A DNA stretch of 64,000 nucleotides from Schistocerca nitens (Eukaryota; Arthropoda; Insecta; Orthoptera; Acrididae): contig NC_064623.1 in the NCBI RefSeq assembly GCF_023898315.1, positions 21,969,640-22,033,639 on the forward strand, in the 5' to 3' direction. The position numbers and the translations under genes are program-made. Under the pieces are notes generated by a model that worked only from the letters and a program-made list of their open reading frames with translations, did not search any database and was not told where the DNA came from. Each line of letters begins with the position of its first letter. Within the stretch, counting starts at the first letter, position 1. Positions 58,690 to 64,000 of the stretch are shown in pieces.

Positions 58690-59475
58690 TATTATTTTCG
58701 TGCTGCAGAGGTGACTTCCTGCTCGTTGTTTGTGTTCCTCGCGCACCGTAGCTGCGTGTTTACTTCCCTGATGGCGGGAAGCCGGAAGCCTGTATCCGTC
58801 TTCTCTATTGAAGTTACATTCCTTTTTGGAAATCCGAATCTCTTCTCGGACTTTCCTTCTGTAAATGTTGCATACTTTGTCAGCACAACCACGTCTCGAA
58901 ATCACTGTGCTGACCGCAGGTCTACTGGTCCGCTAATGCAGATTTCACACTTTGTCTTCACCGCGTGTGACGTTCGTGCTGTTTAATTCGTTCTTCTACA
59001 GTCCTTCCCTTCTATAAATGTTTTGCCGCAGCCATACGTCACCTCATAAACTCCCGCACGGTGGGAGTAATCACGTGCGTCCATTTTGGGACAGGAAAAG
59101 GCTTTTATTTTTTTCTGACTGAAAAATGTGGTTGTATATAGTTCAGTAGAAATCTCCTGACGCGGTCCGTAACTCTAGACTCAAACAGTAATCTATCAGA
59201 GTGAGAAGACGGTTCTTCGTCCTTCTCATGAACGTAACAATATTGGGTTCTAAATTCTTGTTTATGGACAAACCACTGTAGGCATTCACCTCCATTGTTT
59301 TCTTCAGTAACTCAGCTACGACTAGCGAGCTGTTACTGTCGCTCATACGGAAGTCAGCTGATGAGAAAGTGTTAAACACTTCCTGCTTCCGGAGGATTTG
59401 ATCGCGCAGTTCCAGGAAATTGTGGGGATGTTGATGCCGTTTTAACCACTGTTGCAACATGTTCTGCTGATTTTC
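58690..59475 (-). pseudogene. PLE relic: end of reverse transcriptase and endonuclease
   Basis: The minus strand reads MLQQWLKRHQHPHNF, then a linker (LGLSINKN-like), GVYEVTYGCGKTFIE (degraded GIY-YIG) near 59050, and the C-terminal ECNFNREDGYRLP near 58780. Many stops and frameshifts. Confidence 0.7.
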
Positions 59476-60360
59476 TATGGGGTTCGAGTCATGTCATTTT
59501 GCTGATCAGTCGAGATGTAATGTCGCGGGACTTTGAATTTCGCCGCGCTACACTCGTTCCCTCAGATATAAATTATACCGTCGCAGCTGTATGAGCGCCC
59601 GACGGCAGAGAAAATATATAAGAAAATGAAGGTACAAAAATTGTGAAACTTTTTGTTTTCTACCCGCTCTTGTCTCTTGAGAGCGGAAGCTTAACTTACT
59701 TATTAGCTAGTCTTGGTCGGATTAAGACGAAAAAAAACTTAATGATGTGCTGACGTATTGTGGAAGTTTGTATGAAATTTGGAGGATGGAAGCAGCAACG
59801 TAAAATACATTGCATTCAATACCAAGATGGTTTTAATTTGTAGACATTAGTAATTCCTGGACAATGAAATTCACTGCAAGATTTTGGAGCAGCTACGACT
59901 TTTCATGCAGAAATGAAGCAGGAGATTGTTGGAGAACAAGACTTGGACGCCGCACGAGAGAAGACATGTTAACATGGTAAAGAACGAACTCTTATCTACG
60001 CCATTTCCCCCTGTAAATCACATTTTGTTATTCTCTGTTCTCTTTCAAATAATTTTTGTAGTGGAAATTGGTTTGACCTTTGCTAAGAAACGCCACAAGG
60101 ACCACCAAAACAATATCTTTTCCGAATCACTAAGTCCGATAGCTTTTCTGTAATACGAAGTCCGATTTACATTTCATTCTTTCCCTTCTTCACGGTCATT
60201 AACGATTTTAAAACCCCCCTTCTTATTCACCATTTCTTCCCACATTTTCAACCTTTCCTTTTCTTGTTTTTTTTTTTTCTTTTTTATTGCCCACTATACT
60301 CTGCCAGGCCGAAGAACTCTGCTGTTGTCGTCTTGAAATGTAGGGGTATCAATAGCACAC
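59476..60360. other. No gene recognised
   Basis: AT-rich sequence with a T tract near 60270. Confidence 0.4.
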
Positions 60361-60545
60361 AATCAAATGGTTCAAATGGCTCTAGGCACTACGGGGCTTA
60401 AACGAAGTTATCAGTCCCCTAGAACCTAACTAACCTAAGGACATCATACACATCCATGCCCCAGGCAGGATTCGAACCTGCCACCATAGCAGCAACGCGG
60501 TTCCGGACTGTAGCGCCTAGAACCGCACGGCCACAGCGGACGGCT
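60361..60545 (-). repeat. tRNA-derived SINE, family A
   Basis: Minus orientation with a diverged box B (GGTTCGAATCC on the minus strand). A short GCACAC duplication lies at 60355-60360 and 60546-60551. Confidence 0.85.
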
Positions 60546-60756
60546 GCACACTCATCATAGAGATGTTTACTGAAAGGCAACACCTGATCATTCAGGCATT
60601 GCCTTGATCATTCAGAATGTTTGGATAAACGTGCTGGTTCACGTTAGCGATAGCCTCAGTGAGCGGTCCGTATTCATGGCAAGAAAAAAACCACCAAAAA
60701 TACCACAGACTCACCTCAGGCTTGAACCACACCTCGCACACATTCAGGACGAAATA

Positions 60757-61408
60757 CCGGGTGATCAAAAAATCAATATAAATTTGAAAACTTAATAAAC
60801 CACGGACTAATGTAGATAGAGAGGTAAAAATTAACACACATGCTTGGAATGACATGGGGTTTTATTAGAAATACCCCATACTGCTAGACGCGTGAAAGAT
60901 CTCTTGCGCGCGTCATTTGGTGATGATCGTGTGCTCAGCCGCCACTTTCGTCATGCTTGGCCTCCCAGGTCCCCAGACCTCAGTACGTGCGATTATTGGC
61001 TTTGGGGTTACCTGAAGTCGCAAGTGTATCGTGATCGACCGACATCTCTAGGGATGCTGAAAGACAACATCCGACGCCAATGCCTCACCATAACTCCGGA
61101 CATGCTTTACAGTGCTGTTCACAACAATATTCCTCGACCACAGCTATTGTTGAGGAATGATGGTGGACATATTGTGCATTTCCTGCAAAGAACATCATGT
61201 TTGCTTTGTCTTACTTTGTTATGCTAATTATTGCTATTCTGATCAGATGAAGCGCCATCTGTCGGACATTTTTGAACTCGTGTATTTTTTTGGTTCTAAT
61301 AAAAACCCCATGTCATTCCAAGCATGTGTGTCAATTTGTACCTCTCTATCTACAATATTCCGTGATTTATTCAGTTTTCAAATTTATACTGACTTTTTGA
61401 TCATCCGG
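60757..61408 (+). mobile_element. Internally deleted Tc1/mariner-superfamily element
   Basis: The ends CCGG(G/A)TGATCAAAAA are inverted over about 50 bp, beside TA (60755-60756) and CA (61409-61410). The remaining reading frame (60892-61227) is only the C-terminal third of a transposase: WPPRSPDLSTCDYWLWGYLK (third catalytic Asp) to NDGGHIVHF. The first two catalytic residues are deleted, so it is non-autonomous. Confidence 0.85.
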
Positions 61409-61429
61409 CACTTCGTTTAGACTCTGGTT

Positions 61430-61910
61430 CAATCAAGGCGGGCGTCATTTGACTACAGGCGAAAACGTGAATCTTCTGACAACGTTGCGTTCCACTAGTC
61501 ACCTACTGTCCACATTCGATGATTTCTAGTCCACTAAAGATGCACAGCTTTATGTGCTTGTGTGAGCAATGGCCCCTTCCAAGGTGACCAACTCCAAATG
61601 TCCATTGCGTACAGTTCCCGTCGCAATGTTCTCTCGGCGACAGGTTGCGATGGACCTGCATTCACTGCATGCAGCAGTTCCTGTGGGGTGTGGAAGCGAT
61701 TTTGATTCACAAGCCGTGAAACGCGTCCCCGGACCGTCTCAGCCAGTATCTTTCTCCTACCACAATTCTGCCTTTGTGTTTCGTGGCCAGGTCCGTTACA
61801 TTACTGCCTCTAGAGTGGCTGAAGGGCGCGCCCGAAAGACCAAAAAATCTAGAGACTTCACCACCGTATTCCCTTAGCCAAGGCAAAACAAAATTGCTCA
61901 TTTTTGTCAC
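61430..61910 (-). pseudogene. Tc1-like transposase relic
   Basis: The minus strand shows PSQPVAERTLRREL-like sequence, then WKGPLLTQAHKAVHL, RNHRMWTVGD and SEDSRF, i.e. the second helix-turn-helix to the first catalytic Asp. Several stops. Confidence 0.6.
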
Positions 61911-62192
61911 TCTGTCATGTCCTTACATTTCCCATTTTTACGTACAACGTCCCATTGAAACACAAATGTCTCATCGACCGTTACTGCCCACCGCTAACAT
62001 ACAGACAGCTCGTGTGCAGTTGATCACATGTCAGCCGTGTGCGGCTCGTGTTAACGCAGTTTACTGCTTCGTATCTTGTCATTACGGTCATGGCATCTCG
62101 TTTCTTATTCGATTTACTGGCGTCACTAAGTTACTGGCTTGCCTGCCCATGAGTGGTAGCAGCAGCGCTTATCGATACGAGTACTATGGTAC
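61911..62192. other. No gene recognised
   Basis: No supported feature. Confidence 0.35.
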
Positions 62193-62194
62193 TA

Positions 62195-63600
62195 CACTAC
62201 TGGCCATTAAGATTGCTACACCAAGAAGAAATGCAGGTGATAAAAGGGCATTCATTGGACAAATATATTATACTAGAACTGACATGTGATTACATTTTCA
62301 AGCAATTTGGTTGCATAGATCCTGAGAAATCAGTACCCAGAACAACCACCTCTGGCCGTAATAACGGCCTTGATACGCCTGGGCATTGGTTCAAACAGAG
62401 CTTGGATGGCGTGTACAGGTACAGCTGCCCATGCAGCTTCAACACGATACCACAGGTCATCAAGAGTAGTGACTGGCGTATTGCGACGACACAGTTGCAC
62501 GGCCAACATTGGCCAGACGTTTTCAGTTGGTGAGAGATCTGGAGAATGTGCTTTCCAGGGCAGCATTCGAACATTTTCTGTATCCAGAAAGGCCCGTACA
62601 GGACCTGCAACATGCGGTCGTGCATTATCCTGCTGAAATGTAGGGTTTCGCAGGGACCGAATGAAGGGTAGAGCTACGGGTCGTAACACATCTGGAATGT
62701 AACGTCCACTGTTCAAAGTGCCGTCAATGCGAACAAGAGGTGACCGAGACTGTAACCAATGGCACCCCATACCATCACGTCAGGTGATACGCCAGTATGG
62801 CGTTGAGGAATACACGCTTCCAATGTGCGGTCACCGCGATGTCGCCAAACACGGATGCGACCATCACGATGCTGTAAACAGAACCTGGATTCATCCGAAA
62901 AAACGACGTTTTGCCATTCGTGCACCCAGGTTCGTCGTCGAGTACACCATCGGAGGCCCTCGTGTCTGTGATGCAGCGTCAAGGGTAACGGAAGCCACGG
63001 TCTCCGAGCTGATAGTCCATTCTTCTCCAGACGTCGTCGAACTGTTCGTGCAGATGGTTGTTGTCTTGCAAACGTCCCCATCTGTTGACTCAGGGATCGA
63101 GACGTGGCTGCACCATCCGTTACAGCCATGCGGATAAGATGCCTGTCATTTCGAGTGCTAGTGATACGAGGCCGCTGAGATCCAGCACGGCGTTCCGTAT
63201 TACCCTCCTGAACCCACCGATTCCATATTCTCCTAACAGTCATTGGATCTCGACCAACGCGACCAGCAATGTCGAGATACGATAAACTGTAATCGCGATA
63301 GGCTACAATCCGACCTTTATCAAAGTCGGAAACATGATGGTACGCATTTCTCCTCCTCACAAGAGGCATCACAACAACGTTTCGCGAGGCAACGCCGGTC
63401 AACTGCTGTTTTTGTATGAGAAATCGGTTGGAAACGTTCCTCATGTGAGCACGTTGTAGGTGTCGCCACCGGCGCCAACCTTGTGTGAATGCTCTGAAAA
63501 GCTAATCTTTTGCATATCACAGCATATTCTTCCTGTCGGTTAAATTTCGCGTCTGTAGCGCGTCATCTTGGTGGTGTAGCAATTTTAATGGCCTGTAGCG
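62195..63600 (-). mobile_element. Tc1-like element, copy D (best of its family)
   Basis: The ends CACTACTGGCC...GGCCTGTAGCG lie between TA at 62193-62194 and 63601-63602, length 1406 bp. It is the same family as 1-112, copy A and copy C, and the least damaged. Confidence 0.93.
62330..63369 (-). pseudogene. Tc1-like DD34E transposase, one frameshift
   Basis: The ATG at 63369 opens MPLVRRRNAYHH. Two helix-turn-helix units, then VFSDESRF, QQDNARPH and SPDLSPTE with 34 residues to Glu, ending GGCSGY. The only break is a 1-bp deletion near 62750, where copies A and C read GAGACGTGTAAC and this one GAGACTGTAAC. It would otherwise be about 346 residues, a normal length. Confidence 0.9.
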
Positions 63601-63602
63601 TA

Positions 63603-64000
63603 TCTTTGGAGCGGCCGCTAGTATTTCTGGGTGAGTTGTGTGGAGCGGGGAGTTGCGAACGGACATCAGTTGGGTTGGAGCGCAGCAGCGAGCAGGTCCG
63701 TGCAGCCACGGCCGCCTGTATTAGAGGCCGGAGTCGTCAAGCTGACAACAACGTAGGCTGTGACGTCAGTAGGCCGGCTAGCGTGACCAGCTAGGCCGAG
63801 ACTAAAGTTTAGATTTCGTCGAATGGAGAAGACGTGTCAGATATAAATACGCAATCACTTTTTTTTTTTTTTTTGATTTGGTCCCTATAAATAAGACAGT
63901 AACCTAGAAAAGCTAATTTCTCGCAGTATTACGCCGACTTTATGTCGGAATTACGCATTTTATTCTCGTTTCCTTGCAACGATGAACTTTTCAATAACTC
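63603..64000. other. No gene recognised
   Basis: A GC-rich stretch is followed by a T tract at 63859-63874. No supported gene. Confidence 0.4.

Noticed and set aside
61569..61877. 102-residue plus-strand frame
   Set aside because: Antisense to a degraded Tc1 transposase on the minus strand.
1..64000. CRISPR arrays, operons, phage or plasmid features
   Set aside because: None seen; the direct repeats are transposons, SINEs, tandem duplications and microsatellites of a eukaryotic genome.

Overview
This is a eukaryotic window that is almost entirely transposon-derived. It suggests a large-genome insect; from general familiarity with these repeat families I would guess an orthopteran of the grasshopper/locust type, but the sequence alone does not prove this. 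There are no bacterial features: no operons, no CRISPR arrays and no free-standing rRNA or tRNA genes.

The one convincing host gene is on the minus strand. A first coding exon (36160-36010) carries a start codon and a signal peptide. A second (27823-27586) carries more cysteines. The splice sites are good and the phases match exactly across an 8.2-kb intron; later exons must lie beyond or be unrecognised. A TATA box and an initiator-like motif sit at canonical spacing upstream of exon 1. The product is a secreted cysteine-rich protein of unknown function.

Layout. 1-9 kb: a Tc1 end, a mariner nested in an older mariner, a 5S-rRNA-derived SINE, two DD41D elements and an R1-like LINE. 9-20 kb: a solo LTR, SINEs, a broken Tc1 copy, an intact Tc1-like element (17850-19271) and a LINE fragment. 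20-27.5 kb: a 217-bp tandem repeat, then a many-layered nest of a Penelope-like element (PLE), a solo LTR, an RTE-like LINE and a TTAA-flanked palindromic MITE, then another RTE-like LINE. 27.6-36.2 kb: the host gene, its intron filled with LINE, Tc1 and tRNA-derived foldback copies. 36.7-44 kb: a transposase relic, a long RTE-like LINE split by a 1.3-kb foldback element, a Jockey-type LINE fragment and 301-bp tandem tRNA-like units. 44-64 kb: PLE relics, LTR-like sequence, more Tc1 copies, SINEs and a LINE split by a SINE.

The elements are connected mainly by nesting. Target-site duplications, and coding frames that are restored when an insertion is removed, give the relative age of many of them. 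The most interesting cross-element signal is a small two-helix hairpin motif near PLE ends: CTGAAGAT on one side and GAAA on the other are constant, while the helices between and around them change sequence but stay complementary.
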